A stretch of DNA of 64,000 bases from Microcebus murinus (Eukaryota; Chordata; Mammalia; Primates; Cheirogaleidae), in assembly GCF_040939455.1 (NCBI RefSeq), contig NC_134106.1, forward strand, positions 39,082,001-39,146,000, read 5' to 3'. How positions within the stretch are numbered: position 1 is the first letter of the stretch; each line of letters begins with the position of its first letter. The notes beneath the pieces are model-generated. The model was given only the letters and a program-made list of their open reading frames with translations. It searched no databases and was not told where the DNA came from. A program made the translations under genes and the position numbers. This document shows positions 36,446-49,479 of the stretch, in pieces.

Positions 36446-36619
36446 CATTTGCTGCCTTCCCACAGCTCACGAGATGCAGTGACTCTCTAGGCTGTCCTTC
36501 CTCCCCCCTGTCTTGCCAGGAGTTTGCTTTGGAACTGCAGGTCCTCTCTTCTGCTGCTCATTCATGGGATGGAGGCCTATTGTCCCACCTGATAGTTACT
36601 CTGTTCATCTTCAACTGTG

Positions 36620-36775
36620 CTCTGTGCAGTCGGTGACATAGGGCCAGAGTGTAGAACGGGGGTATCAGGAGACTTAGGATTTAGTCCCAGCATAGCCACT
36701 CACTTGCTATGGGATCAGAGCAAGTCCCTTATCCTCTCTGGATCTCACCTCCCACTTTTTGAATGACACAGCCTG
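36620..36775 (+). mobile_element. MIR
   Basis: GGATTTAGTCCCAGCATAGC, CACTCACTTGCTATGGGATC and CTTATCCTCTCTGGATCTCA follow the sense MIR plan. Confidence 0.7.
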
Positions 36776-36800
36776 AGACCAACTTGAGGGTCCCTTCAAG

Positions 36801-37009
36801 CCCTAGAGCAGGCGTCCTCAAACTACGGCCTGTGGGCCACATGTGGGTGTTTTTGCCCATTTGGTTTTTTACTTCAAAATAAGATATGTGCAGTGTGCAT
36901 AGGAATTTGTTCATAGTTTTTTTTAAACTATAGTCCAGCCCTCCAACGGTCTGAGGGACAGTGAACTGGCCCCCACTGTTTAAAAAGTTTGAGGACCCCT
37001 GGTCTAGAG
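36801..37009 (-). mobile_element. MER30-like hAT element with 8-bp target duplication
   Basis: The 193-bp element (36809-37001) has inverted ends CAGGCGTCCTCAAACT and AGTTTGAGGACCCCTG and the MER30-like body TAGTCCAGCCCTCCAACGGT. The flanks CCCTAGAG and GTCTAGAG match at 6 of 8. MER30 is a primate Charlie-type miniature element. Confidence 0.85.
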
Positions 37010-37240
37010 ATTCTGCTTGTTAACAAGAGTCTCCTGCTTGAGGATATGAGGAGAGGAAGAAATTTTTTTAATTATCATGATTCTTGATGACCTTGTCTCC
37101 TTTGTTTAGAAGAGTGACCACGGAGGGTATGCCAGGCCTGTCTCTTTGACCCTGGGCCAGAATTGTGACATTTTTCCTTGCTGCATTACATCCAGGCAAA
37201 GTAGGTCCTGCTGCCATGTTTTTGCCCACATCATTCCCTC
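37010..37240. other. Non-repeat stretch
   Basis: Nothing assigned in this stretch. Confidence 0.35.
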
Positions 37241-37241
37241 T

Positions 37242-37562
37242 CTGTCCACATTTCCTGAGTGCCTAATATGTGTCAGGCACTGAGATACAAAGATGAATAC
37301 ACCATGGCCCGCTTGAGCACTCAGCCCTAAGGGTAAGACAGACCCACCCACAGACAACCGTAATGCAAGGGGGCACTGGTTCAGAGAGCTGCGCTTGGGT
37401 AGTGGGGCTGGAGGTCAGGGAAGGTTTCCTGGGGGGGGGGGCACCTGCACTGAGTTTCTTGGGGTGGGTGGGAGTCAGCCAGCTGAAGAGAAGTGGGAGA
37501 GGGAAGGCATTCCAGGCAGTGGGAACAGCTTGAGCAAAGACACAGAAGCGAGGCACAGCTTG
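37242..37562 (-). mobile_element. L2 fragment
   Basis: Antisense L2 3' region: CTAATATGTGTCAGGCACTG, GGGAAGGTTTCCTG-type core, GAAGGCATTCCAGGCAGTGG and GAACAGCTTGAGCAAAGACA. A 10-base G-run lies near 37432. Confidence 0.8.
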
Positions 37563-38275
37563 GTGTGGGCCGGAATTATAAGTCCTCTAGTGTTGTTGGA
37601 GCTTAAAATTCAGTGGTGGGAGAGGAAGCTGCAGAGGTGGGCAGGAGGCTCTACTCCAGGGCAGCACTGAGAATTCCTTAGGACATCCAGGCCCACTGCC
37701 TGCTTCATTTTCTATTTTCTTTCTTCTTTTTTCCTGGTTCAGTAAAGGTGCTGAATTTTTGCTTGCAGCCTCTTTTGGACTCTAGCTCCTGTTCTCGTGC
37801 CGAATCCCACTCCCACCCCTTCAAGTCATCAGCTGTGATTCACCTGTGGGTTTCTGAATGCTGGAAGCTTCCACAGTGAGCTGGGAAATGAATTTTGATT
37901 GGCTGGGAACAGTCCCCTGCTCCAAGCTTCAGGGCAGGGAGGCTCCATTCTGTTCTGGTGGCTCTATCCATTGTTGCTTTCCTCTGGACCTGTGAGTTAT
38001 TCCAGCAAACCCCGGCTGCTGCTGTGTAGTGAAATATTCCAAGCAATTAGTATTTTTGCAAGAATTACCTTTTAAAAGTTATGTGCTTTTAAATGGTTGG
38101 TTACTGTGCAGAGATTTTTGATTGTTTGTGGCCAGTTTTCCTCCCAGCAGGACATATGTGTAATTTTAGATAAAAGTACAAAGGAAATTATGATTCCATA
38201 ATCATAAGTCTAGTTTCACCAATATACCGACTTTCAGAGAATATCAACTTCTCTATAGTATCCTGTTGGTGACAG
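37563..38275. other. Non-repeat stretch
   Basis: Nothing assigned in this stretch. Confidence 0.35.
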
Positions 38276-39690
38276 AGCAAAACCACCGGATTCTAGCAGG
38301 ATACTTAGAGGGTCTTGTCTTCAGGACAGTAGTCTAGGCAAGGTTTTTATGGCTAAGACCTCAAAAGCACAGGCAACAACAACAAAAATAGGCAAATGGG
38401 ACTATATTAAACTAAAGTTTCTGCAAAGCAAAAGAAACAACAGAGCGAACAGACAACCTCTTCAGTATTTTCAAATTACTCATCTGACAGAAGACTAATA
38501 TCCAGAATATACAAAGAACTCAAACATACCAACAAAAAACCAAATAATCCCATTAAATATGGGCAAAGAACATGAATAGACATGTCTCAAAGACATACAA
38601 ATAGTCAACAGGTATATGAAAAAATGCTCAACATCACTAATCATCAGAGAAATGAAAATCAAGACCACAATGAAATGTCATCTTCAGTCAGAATAGCTAT
38701 TATATTTTTCTTTTTTAAAATTTATTTTTGAGATGGGGTCTCACTATGTTTCCCAGGCTAGTCTCAAACTCCTAGATTCAAGTGATCCTCCCATGTCAGC
38801 CTCTTGAGTAGCTGGGACTATTGGTGTGTACCACCATGCCTGGCAAATGGCTATTATTAAAATGACAAAAAATAACAAATGCTGAGGATGCAGAAAAAAG
38901 GGAACACATACACACTGTTTGTGGGGATATAAATTAGTACAATCACTATGAAAACAGTATGGATATTTCTTACAAAACTAAAAGAACTACCATACGATCC
39001 AGCAATCTCACTACTGGGTATCTATCCAAAGGAAAAGAAATCAGCATATCAAAGGAATGCCTGTCCTTGCATGTTTACTGTAGCACTATTCACGATATCA
39101 AAGATAAGGAATCAACCTAAGTGCCCATCAACAGATGAATGAGTAAAGAAAATATGATATATATACATAGTAGAATGCTATTCAGCTATAAAAAAGAATG
39201 AAATCATGTCATTTGCAGCAACACAGATGGAACTGGAGGTCATTATGTTAAGTAAAATAAGCCAGGCACAGAAAGACAAACACCATATGTTCTCACTCAT
39301 ATGTGGGAGGTAGAAAACTTGATCTCATGGACATAGCAAATATAATGATAGATACCAGAGACTGGGAAAGGTGGGTGGAGGGCAGGGGGAGATAAAGAGA
39401 GGTTGGTTATTGGTATAAACATACAGTTAGGTATAAGAAATAAGTTCTAATATTTGATGGCAAAGTAGGGTGACTATACTTATCAATGTCATGTATAGTT
39501 CAAAATAATTAGAGAGGACTTAAAATTATACCAACATATAAAAATGATAAACATTCAAGGTGATGGATATCCCAAATTCCCTGACTTGATTATTACACAT
39601 TCTATGCATGTAACAAATGTTCACATGTACCTCATAAATTTATAGATTATTGTATATTGATAAAAGGAAAAATGCAAAAAAAAATTGAGT
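38276..39690 (+). mobile_element. L1 3' part (older primate/mammal L1)
   Basis: ORF2 3' region and 3' UTR. Recognisable pieces include CTAAAGTTTCTGCAAAGCAA, ATCTGACAGAAGACTAATAT, AACATCACTAATCATCAGAG and, after a FLAM insertion at 38710-38844, CGATCCAGCAATCTCACTAC, the peptide PYDPAISLLGIYP, and TATGTTCTCACTCATATGTG. It ends with GTGATGGATATCCCAAATTC-type L1MA/PB UTR and an A-rich tail near 39685. The frame is broken by stops and the FLAM insertion. Confidence 0.88.
38710..38844 (-). mobile_element. FLAM-type Alu monomer inside L1
   Basis: A single antisense monomer (GAGATGGGGTCTCACTATG to ACCACCATGCCTGGC) flanked by AATAGCTATTAT / AATGGCTATTAT, a near-exact target duplication. Confidence 0.85.
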
Positions 39691-39784
39691 CAATAAGTGT
39701 ATTTTCTTCGTAGACCAATGATGAGGATTAAATGAAATATTGCCTGTAAAGTCTCAGAACAGAGCCTAACTAGCTCATAATTTT

Positions 39785-39961
39785 GAGGGGCAGGATGGCA
39801 CAGAAATTAATAATATGGACTTTGAAACGAGATTGCCTAGGCTTGAATCTGTCACTATGCAACTGTGAGCAGATTACTTAACCTCTCTGATCCTCAGTTG
39901 TCTTGTCTGTAAAATAGGGAATATACTTCATAGGGTTCTTGAGTTATAAAATAAACATATT
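39785..39961 (+). mobile_element. MIR
   Basis: GGATGGCACAGAAATTAATA, TTGAATCTGTCACTATGCAA, TTAACCTCTCTGATCCTCAG and TTGTCTGTAAAATAGGGAAT cover most of a sense MIR. Confidence 0.85.
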
Positions 39962-40735
39962 ACTATGGTTTGAATATTTCCACTAAAACTCATCTTGAAA
40001 TCTTTTTTCTTCTTTTATTATTTTTTAAATTTTTTTAATTTTATTTTTCTTTTTAATTCCAAAGCCTGATTGTTTCATCATCTTGAAATTTAATTGCTAA
40101 TGTAATAGTATTGGGAGGGGCAGGCCCGGTGGCTCACACCTGTAATCCTAGCACTCTGGGAGGCCAAGGTGGGAGGATCGCTCAAGGTCAGGAGTTTGAA
40201 ACCAGCCTGAGCAAGAGTGAGACCCCGTCTCTACTAAAAATAGAAAGAAATTAGCAGGACAACTAAAAATATAGAGAGAAAATTAGCCGGGCATGGTGGC
40301 GCATGCCTATAGTCCCAGCTACCTGGGAGGCTGAGGCAAGAGGATCACTTGAGCCCAGGAGTTTGAGGTTGCTGTGAGGTAGGCTGACGCCATGGCACTC
40401 ACTCTAGCCCAGGCAACAGAGTCAGACTCTGTCTCAAAAAACAAAAAAATGTAGTATTGGGAGGTAGGGCTGGTAAGAGATGATTAGGTCATGTGGGCTC
40501 TGCCTTCATGAATGGATTGATATATTAACTCATTATTACAGGAGTTCATCTCCTTTTTTTCTCTGTCTCACTTCCATTTTCTGTCTCCTGCCATGGGAGG
40601 AGCCTTGCCAGATGCCAGTGCCATTCTCTTGGACTTCCTAGGCTCTAAAACCATAAGCCAAATAAACTGTTAATTATGAATCACCTAGTCTGTGGTATTC
40701 TGTTGTAGCAGCAGAAGATGGACTAAGACATGCAA
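39962..40735 (+). mobile_element. THE1/MST-type MaLR LTR, split by Alu
   Basis: Begins CTATGGTTTGAATATTTCCA, continues TATTGGGAGGTAGGGC, CATGAATGGATTGATATATT, GCCAAATAAACTGTTAATTA and ends GCAGCAGAAGATGGACTAAG. An Alu at 40119-40449 interrupts it. Confidence 0.85.
40119..40451 (+). mobile_element. Alu, strepsirrhine type, in MaLR LTR
   Basis: Sense dimer with exact TAGTATTGGGAGG flanks at 40106-40118 and 40452-40464. Confidence 0.95.
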
Positions 40736-40739
40736 AACA

Positions 40740-41765
40740 TTTCTAACAGGACTTGACATAAAGGAAGTTTTATAAAATTGTATTCATTCCCATCATCTTG
40801 GGCTCAGGGGAGAAGGGGTGACCTGGTAGCATTGGAAGGATGGCATAACCTTTCCGGTTGGGGTCAGTGGCATGGACAAAACCTCTGCTGGGAGTCAGGA
40901 GCCCTAAGTGAGTATCCCCACCTGCCATCCAGTATGTGGACCAGTATGTCACAAAAAATCAACAAGGCAGAATTTGAAGGTGACATTTTGGAGCACCCTG
41001 AAGGCAGACCAGCAAGCAGGAGTACTGCTGGCCTGGTGACAGCCACCACCCACTCCCACTGCTTAGGGAAGGTTGAGTGCTCAAGTGAGGGACCTAATTT
41101 CTGTATTGGTTTGGGAAAGATTAGAAGCCTCATCCTCCCCCACCATCTTCACTTCCCCAAACTCCTTGCCAGGGTGCAGCAGTGTGGCATGGACAACTCC
41201 ATTCCTCGCTTTAACAATCTAGTTTACTGCAGGGGTGTAAAATATTCATGCCGAACAGGCTTGGGAAGCTTCAGTGAATGCTTCCCAGGGGCTTAGCTGT
41301 GCCAGGGGCTTGAATTCAGCGAGAAAATGAACTGCCTCCTTCTCCTGTGAAGCCCTGCTGGGAGAAGCAGAACACAATTCACAAGAGGACACAATGACCA
41401 ACAGTGGTTCTTAAAGGTCAGGTTTAAGAAAAAGCTGACTCAGTGCCATGGGGAGGGTCTGTGGCCCATATTGGAAATCTCATTTTCACCATGACGTGGA
41501 GGGCCCAAGAGACAAGTGGGAGGTGAGCTACCTCTGGAGGTAGTAACCTGCCAGCGGAACGAGAGGGAGGCAAAGATTAAGATTTGGGGAAACCCTTCTT
41601 TGCTGGTAACTACCCTGGGAGAGGGTCTTGGGCCAGGCCCTTTTGGGACCAACCCTGTGGCATTGAATCAGTTCGTTACTTTTACAAGATGCCAAGGATG
41701 GGGCCAGATAATGAAGATAAAACCAAGAATAAAATGCAACCCCTGTTCTCCCCAGTCAGGTTGAA
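40740..41765. other. Non-repeat stretch with an unexplained frame
   Basis: The plus frame 40778-41296 (172 codons, start ATG after TTGT) is the longest in non-repeat DNA here. The predicted product has no signal peptide, membrane segment or motif that I recognise, and a minus-strand frame of 89 codons overlaps it. I leave it as an unresolved open frame, more likely chance than gene. Confidence 0.3.
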
Positions 41766-41769
41766 AGCA

Positions 41770-42235
41770 CAGATCCAAACAAACAATTAGAATACAATTT
41801 TATTTACTAGTGGTGAAAGACAGCACACCATACAAAACTAGTTATCCAGCAAGAGAGGACTGAATTAATAACCTGTGGTCCATCCATACAGAGGAATACC
41901 AATTAACTCTTTTTTTTCTTTTTCTTTTTTTTTTTTTTTTTTTTGAGACAGAGTCTCACTCTGTTGCCTGGGCTAGAGTGCTGTAGCATCAGTTTAACTC
42001 ACAGCAACCTCAAACTTCTGGGCTCAAGCAATCCTCTGCCTCAGCCCCACGGGTAACTGGGACTACGGGCATGCACCGCCATGCCTTGCTAATTTTTTTC
42101 TATATATTTTTAGTTGTCCAGCTAATTTCTTTCCAATCAACTCTTGAAAAGAATGAAGCATTGCTTCACATACTGATCTGAAAAGATGCACAAGGAATAT
42201 GAAGTAGACAAAGCAATGGGAGCTTCCAGGTAGCT
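41770..42235 (+). mobile_element. L1M fragment, split by Alu
   Basis: AACCTGTGGTCCATCCATAC, GAGGAATACCAATTAACTC and AAGAATGAAGCATTGCTTCA follow the L1 ORF2/3'-UTR pattern, though diverged. Confidence 0.5.
41912..42132 (-). mobile_element. 5'-truncated Alu
   Basis: Antisense tail, right arm and linker only; the left arm is missing. The target duplication CCAATTAACTCTT / CCAATCAACTCTT is at 41899-41911 and 42133-42145. Confidence 0.93.
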
Positions 42236-42424
42236 GGATATATGCAGTTCCTGGAAGATGGCATGTGGCAAGGGCAAGGAAGCTCTGGGCCCCTTCCCCA
42301 TACATTGCCCAGGCATCTTTTCATCTAAAACCTTAAAGATGAAGCAGAAAAACCACCTAACTTCTTGGTTGACGATTTGGGTTGGATACTAAAGTTTCTT
42401 CTTCTTATATGAATTACTGCTTTA

Positions 42425-42745
42425 GGCCGGGTATGGTGGATCACGCCTGTAATCCTAGCAATCTGGGAGGCCGAGGCAGGTGGATTGCTCAAGGTCAGGA
42501 GTTCAAAACCAGCCTGAGCAAGAGCAAGACCCTGTCTCTACTAAAAATGGAAACAAATTAATTGGCCAACTAAAAATATATAGAAAAATTAGCTGAGCAT
42601 GGTGGTGCGTGCCTGTAGTCCCAGCTACTCAGGAAGCCGAGGCAGAAAGATCGCTTGAGCCCAGGAGTTTGAGGTTGCTGTGACTAAGCTGACGCCATGG
42701 CACTCTATCCTGGGCAACAGAGTGAGACTCTGTCTCAAAAAAAAA
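42425..42745 (+). mobile_element. Alu, strepsirrhine type
   Basis: Sense dimer with GAATTACTGCTTTA at 42411-42424 before it and GAATTACTGCT at 42746-42756 after its A-tail. The GPATCH4 pseudogene starts immediately after. Confidence 0.95.
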
Positions 42746-42831
42746 GAATTACTGCTGGAAGATGGTGGTGCATGCATCAGGTATGGCACATGTTTCAACG
42801 GAGAGGACCCCGCAATGACGTGAGAGTCTGA

Positions 42832-42921
<90 letters not shown>

Positions 42922-42924
42922 TGA

Positions 42925-43380
<456 letters not shown>

Positions 43381-43383
43381 TAG

Positions 43384-44487
<1,104 letters not shown>

Positions 44488-45021
44488 TGACCAGAGAACC
44501 AAAAAGAAGAAACAGAAGAAGGGAGACTGACGGTCTGTCTGGTAAAGATGGGGCTCACTTGATTCACCTTCAGGAATCAAAGCCTCAGAGACTTGGGTTG
44601 ATGCAAGGTCTTCCGTGCTCCCCTAAATATGGAGTCCCTCCTAAGGAGGAAACTGAGCTCTGGAACATCAGTCTGCTGAGAGGAGACAGCGTTGGCACCG
44701 TGCCTTAGTTGATGGAGCAGGCACAGTCCCCTCTGCAGCTTCTAGAGCCAGATGGCTAAGGGACAAGGAATGCTGGGGGTTGGGGGAACAGGAACACAGA
44801 TACCCTTTGAAGGGGCATCTCTGTTAAAAGAAGCTGAAAATGTAGACTTATGTGAAATCTGATTTTTAAATATTGTGAAGGCTAAGAAAAACAACAAACG
44901 TAAGCCTATGGGCTAGAGTCAGTCCACAGGTTGCCAGTTTCTAGCATGACCAAATGAATGAATAAATATCAAGTTGGGCTCGTAGCCTACCGATTAAAAA
45001 AAAAAAAGAATTACTGCTTTA

Positions 45022-45685
45022 TAAATTTAGATATCTAAAGAAAATCTAAAACAAACAAAAAAATCAATGTATACAACAGTTCACAGAGCAAGGTAGCATT
45101 ACGTAAAAACAAAAAAGAATATATGTGTTGACATGTATGTGCGAGCACATGCTTGCTTATGTTTGAAATATTTCTTGAGAAAATACGCAGAAAATGAAAA
45201 TGGTTATTTATGGGATGGCACTGGGCTGGCGAAAGAAGAGAACTATTACTTCTCACTTGTACCCTCTGCTTAAATGTTTTAAGCATAAACATATATTACT
45301 TTAATAATTTGTAAATAGTTTAAAAGATTAAAATAATATGGTAAGTTCAATCACAGAAATGTAGACAGAGCACATTTTGGGGTACTGAAGTGGGAGGTAG
45401 GAGAAATGGGAAGCTGTAGAAGAATTTTTCTTTGAAAATGAAGGAGTTGGGTAAGAGCTAAAGGTGATGGAAATTTTTTTTTTTTATGATTTTAAATGGA
45501 TTGGGCAGGCATTGGAGACTGGAAAAATCAGGGGAAGGAGGGATACAATAGGTAACCAACCCCATTAAGTGAAAGAATTGTCAAAGACCCCAAGGGCACA
45601 ACTGAGCTTGGATACCAGATATTTGTAGGAGCATCAGGGTGTCAGATTGTGATCAGTATCAAAGATCAGAACCTGGAATGCCAGC
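45022..45685. other. Unassigned AT-rich stretch
   Basis: The 45.1-45.35 kb part may be an old L1 tail, but I cannot place it. Nothing else seen. Confidence 0.35.
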
Positions 45686-45689
45686 TTTC

Positions 45690-45870
45690 CATCTAGCCAT
45701 TACAGCACCCCTTAGAAATAGGTAGCATCATCTTTTTCATAGATGGGAAACTGAGGTGCAGAAGAGTTAAGTAACTTGCTAGTGAAGGTCAAACTGGGAA
45801 CCCAGCTCAAACCTGGCTGACTTCAAAGTCCACACTTTTCCCACAAGGCTCAGCAGAGTTGCACTGGAAC
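45690..45870 (-). mobile_element. MIR
   Basis: TCATAGATGGGAAACTGAGG, TTAAGTAACTTGCTAGTG and GGGAACCCAGCTCAAACCTG follow antisense MIR. Confidence 0.75.
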
Positions 45871-46478
45871 CCTCCTCTAGCATGTAGACTCGCGACACCC
45901 CAGTAAACAGCTACCCAGCCTGTGCTTCGCCCCAGCACCACATCTGCAGGCAGCAGATCTGATGCGCAGAGTTCTCCTGCTGTCTATGCTGGCACCTGTG
46001 CTGCTGTCACCTCCCTCCGTCGGCTTTAGTTCTACCCTCTGCAACAGCAGCCCTTCAATATGCAAAGATACCCACTGTTACCCGTTGCCTCTACTTCTCT
46101 TCTGGAGGAGTAGAGATCCTCTCCAGAACAAACATCTCCACTTCTTTCAACTCTTTGATGTGACATGATTTCAAAATGCTTCATCATCCTTTTAATCTGA
46201 CTCATTTTGGTAACTTTTAAAATTTACTCTCTCATCAAAGAGTTATTGAGGCCAGGACAGGAGGTAGGAGCTGCGGCTGCTGTCACCACTGCACTACCAT
46301 GGGGAGTCTGAGACCAAAACCCACAGCAAAAGGCAGCACGATGGAGCAAAATGAGTTCCAGTGACGTTGTTTGAGCCCCAAATCCAACCATAATGAACCA
46401 GCCCTAGCACTTGGCCTTTTTGGTTTTATGAGCTAATGAATTCCTTCTTGTTAAAAATGTATATTATATATATTGAGG
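45871..46478. other. Unassigned stretch
   Basis: 46250-46460 may be a degraded LTR or L1 tail; no family assigned. Confidence 0.3.
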
Positions 46479-47101
46479 TCAACCATAATGGAGTAATTGG
46501 CATCAGCCTTGCCCTCCTGCCCTAAACAACTAAAAAACTGGACAAAATGCATAAGGCAATTTTTTCAGGCACTGGACAAGAAGCACTGGACTATGATCCT
46601 AGAGAGAAGGGAATCACATGAGATGAGCATCATCTTGGGGACATGATCAGAACCATGGGCAGGGCATGAAGCTCAAATGGAGAGGTGCAGTTTTGCTGAG
46701 CTGAGGAAGGAGAAAATGGGGTTTAGGATAGCTTGGCAGGCTGGGACTTGTGGGGTAGGATATAAAAGAAGAGAAAGCTAAGCTGAGGACGGGTATCCAG
46801 CAGTCCACCTGGAGCCCTCAGTCCTTGGCTAAAGGCTGGGCTGAGTATGTGCAAGTTTCATGGCGAGACTCCATGAGGTCTAACAGAGAGTAGCTGCTGC
46901 AAGGCTGAGAGCTGAAAGGAGGTGCTAGAGGTTACATAATGCTCAAATATGTTGGATATGGCCCAGCCTGAGCAGAGAGATCTTGTCAAGCACCTCAGGC
47001 CTTCACTTGGAAACCACAAAAGGCCATGGTTTAGGGTTAAGGATCATGCATTTGAGTAAGGGTCATGACCAACATTAGGAATAAAATCAAGGATAGACCC
47101 A

Positions 47102-47905
47102 CTATTATGGACTGAATGTGTACCCCCAAAATTCTTAAGTTGAAATCACCACCACCACCAATGTGATGATATTTGGAGATGGGGCCTTTGAAAGGTAATT
47201 AAATCTTGAGAGTAGAGCCCTCATGAATGGGATTAGTGCCCTTATAAAAGAGACCCCAGAGACTCCCTTAGCCCTGACACCAGGTGTCCCGACCTGCGGG
47301 ACCTTCTGTTACTCGCGGGGGCGAGGGGGACCGTGCCTGAAAGAGATGAGCGAGAGAAAGAAACGAGACCAAGCGAATGATTGTCAAGGTCTCCTTTACT
47401 TGGATTTTTAGTAGGTTTTATATACAGAAAACAAGGAAGTAGAAACAGAAAAATAGAGTGGGGGAATAATGAGGCTTTCCTGTGGGCTAATCAGCCCCAA
47501 TCAGCATCCCAATGGCACCGGAAGCTCTTTGCGATGGATCTCGCAACCCCAACCTGGCAGGGGGTTGGGAACAATTGCAGGTGGCATGCCCTGGAGCAAG
47601 CATGGCATGGAATGCATTCTTCTTGGAACTACAGCTGGGGAGCTGGGTGCTATTTTCCAGGACGAGGAGGCCCGTGCATAGGGCAAGTCGTTGGAATATG
47701 AAGGGTCTTAGTCTCCAACAACCAGGTGAGCACACAGCAAGAATATGGTCATCTACGAACCAGGAAGCAGGCCCTCACCAGACACCAAATATGTTAGCAC
47801 CTTGATTATGGACTTCCTAACTTCCAGAATTGATTTTATGTTGTTTAAAAGCCAGCCCATCTATGATACTTTGTTATAGCAGCCTCAACTGACCAAGACA
47901 CCCAC
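47102..47905 (+). mobile_element. MLT1-type MaLR LTR, split by a solo LTR
   Basis: The 5' part (TATGGACTGAATGTGTACCC, TTTGGAGATGGGGCCTTTGA) and 3' part (GTGAGCACACAGCAAGAATA, ACCAGGAAGCAGGCCCTCAC, TTGTTATAGCAGCCTCAACT) are continuous once 47285-47726 is removed. Confidence 0.85.
47279..47726 (-). mobile_element. Betaretrovirus-like solo LTR, 436 bp, 6-bp target duplication
   Basis: The LTR spans 47285-47720. On the minus strand it starts TGTTGGAGACTAAG and ends GGTCGGGACA, with ACCAGG on both sides (47279-47284, 47721-47726). Six-bp duplications are typical of class II (beta-like) retroviruses, and the CG-rich U5 end with CCCCGCGAG resembles that class. The host MLT1 reads through when the LTR is removed. 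It has no internal sequence. Frames that run through it (47381-47701 and others) are chance products. Confidence 0.88.
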
Positions 47906-48230
47906 CTTAGCAAAGCATAAAACCAAGCCTGAGTGGATCTAGGTGATCTAATTTTTCTGTGTACCAGACAAAACTAAACATTTTTTAAGGGAAGACAATA
48001 TAATCCAAACTACTTACAAGATATCATATATGCACAATGTTCAGCTTACAACAAAAAAATCACTATGCATTCAAAGTAAAATATGAACCATAATTTAAAG
48101 AAAATCAATAGAAACAGAACTTGAGGTGACAGAAATGATAGAATTAGCAGATATACCAGTCAAGGGTCTAACCAGGAAACAGAAACCACAAAGAAATTTG
48201 AACAGAGAATGTTTAATGTAAAGAATTATT

Positions 48231-48284
48231 GGCCAGGCATAGTGGCTCATGCCTATAATCCTAGCACTCTGAGAGGCTGAGGTA
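48231..48284 (+). mobile_element. Alu head fragment
   Basis: Only the first 50 or so bases of a sense Alu (GGCCAGGCATAGTGGCTC to GAGAGGCTGAGG), joined to L1 text. Confidence 0.8.
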
Positions 48285-48800
48285 TTTAGCCTAGATAAAT
48301 GAAACTATTTATTCACAAAAATATTTGTGTCCAAATGTTTAGAGCTACCTTATTTCTACTAGCCCAAACTGGGAAACAACCGAATTGTCCTAAAACAGAT
48401 GAATGATAAACAAATTGTAATATATCCCTACAATAGAGTACTACTCAATATTAAAAAGAAAAAAATATTAATGCATTCAATAACATGGATAAATCTCAGA
48501 AACATCATGTGGACTGAGGGAAGATAGACACAAAATAGAGCCTATCGTATGATTCCATTTCTATGAAATTGTAGAAAAGACAAAGCCAGGTGACTAGAAT
48601 TAGATTGGTGGTGAGTAGTTTCATCAATTGTCTATAAAGGGCAGAGGGTAACTCACTAGGCTTATGAGAAAGTTCTTTATCTTGATTGAGGTAGTGGTTA
48701 TATAGGAATATGCACTTGTCAAAATCCATTGAGCTAAATACTTTAAATATGTATTCTATTGTTTGTAAATTATATCTGAACAAATTTGATATTATAAAAA
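48285..48800 (+). mobile_element. L1M 3' region
   Basis: GGGAAACAACCGAATTGTCC, CAATAGAGTACTACTCAATA, TCATGTGGACTGAGGGAAGA and TTGATTGAGGTAGTGGTTAT follow the old-L1 3' order. Confidence 0.8.
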
Positions 48801-49150
48801 GATTTACTGAGTATCTACTAGATGCCAGGTTTGTAAACTGAGAAGAAAGAACGAACAAAGGGGAAGTAGTTGAAAATACAGAAGAAACGGGATAACAGAC
48901 AGGGTCCCTGAGGAAATGATAAGGAAGGAGACCCAGAGCCTAGATGGGGGGGCAGTTTCTGTGGCCAAGGCAGTGGATGCTGAGGCAAGCAGGAAGGCAA
49001 TGGGAGAGGGAGCTGATGGGAAACAGGTGGAAGGGCTCTCAGGCCATGCCGTGGGCTGAGCTGAGCCAGGTGACCCGGGACCTGTGATCTTCCCAAGGGT
49101 AGGATTTCTCCAGCATTGCTCAGTAACCTGGAGGAAGAGGCAGAGGGTCC
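48801..49150. other. Unassigned stretch, L2-like start
   Basis: GAGTATCTACTAGATGCCAGG near 48810 suggests an L2 tail in antisense. The rest is unassigned but plausibly L2. Confidence 0.4.
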
Positions 49151-49167
49151 AAAGTTTAGGGAGTTTT

Positions 49168-49462
49168 TGCTGGGTGCGGTGGCTCATGCCTGTAATCCTA
49201 GCACTCAGGGAGGCCGAGGTGGGAGTATCACTTTGAGCTCAGGAGTTCAAGACCAGCCTGAGCAAGAGTGAGACCTCGTCTCTACTAAAAATAGAAAAAA
49301 TTAGCCTGGCTTGGTGGCACATGCCTGTAGTCCCAGCTACCTGGGAGGCTGAGGCAGGAGGATCGCTTGAGCCCAGGAGTTTGAGGTTGCTGTGAGCTAG
49401 GCTGATGCCACAGCACTTGCATGGGCAACAGAGTAAGACTGTCTCAAAAAAAAAAAAAAAAA
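49168..49462 (+). mobile_element. Alu, strepsirrhine type
   Basis: Sense dimer with a shortened linker. AAAGTTTAGGGAGTTT before and AAAGTTTAGGCAGTTT after are the target duplication. Confidence 0.95.
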
Positions 49463-49479
49463 CAAAGTTTAGGCAGTTT

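Larger units (their letters stand above)
46480..48157 (+). mobile_element. HAL1/L1M 5' and ORF1-region fragment, split by LTRs
   Basis: AACTGGACAAAATGCATAAG, CAGGCACTGGACAAGAAGCA and, after the MLT1 insertion, CACAATGTTCAGCTTACAAC and GGTGACAGAAATGATAGAAT follow the HAL1/L1M order. No intact frame. Confidence 0.6.

Noticed and set aside
47381..47805. Several frames of 70-106 codons
   Set aside because: All run through the betaretrovirus-like LTR or its junction, antisense to it.
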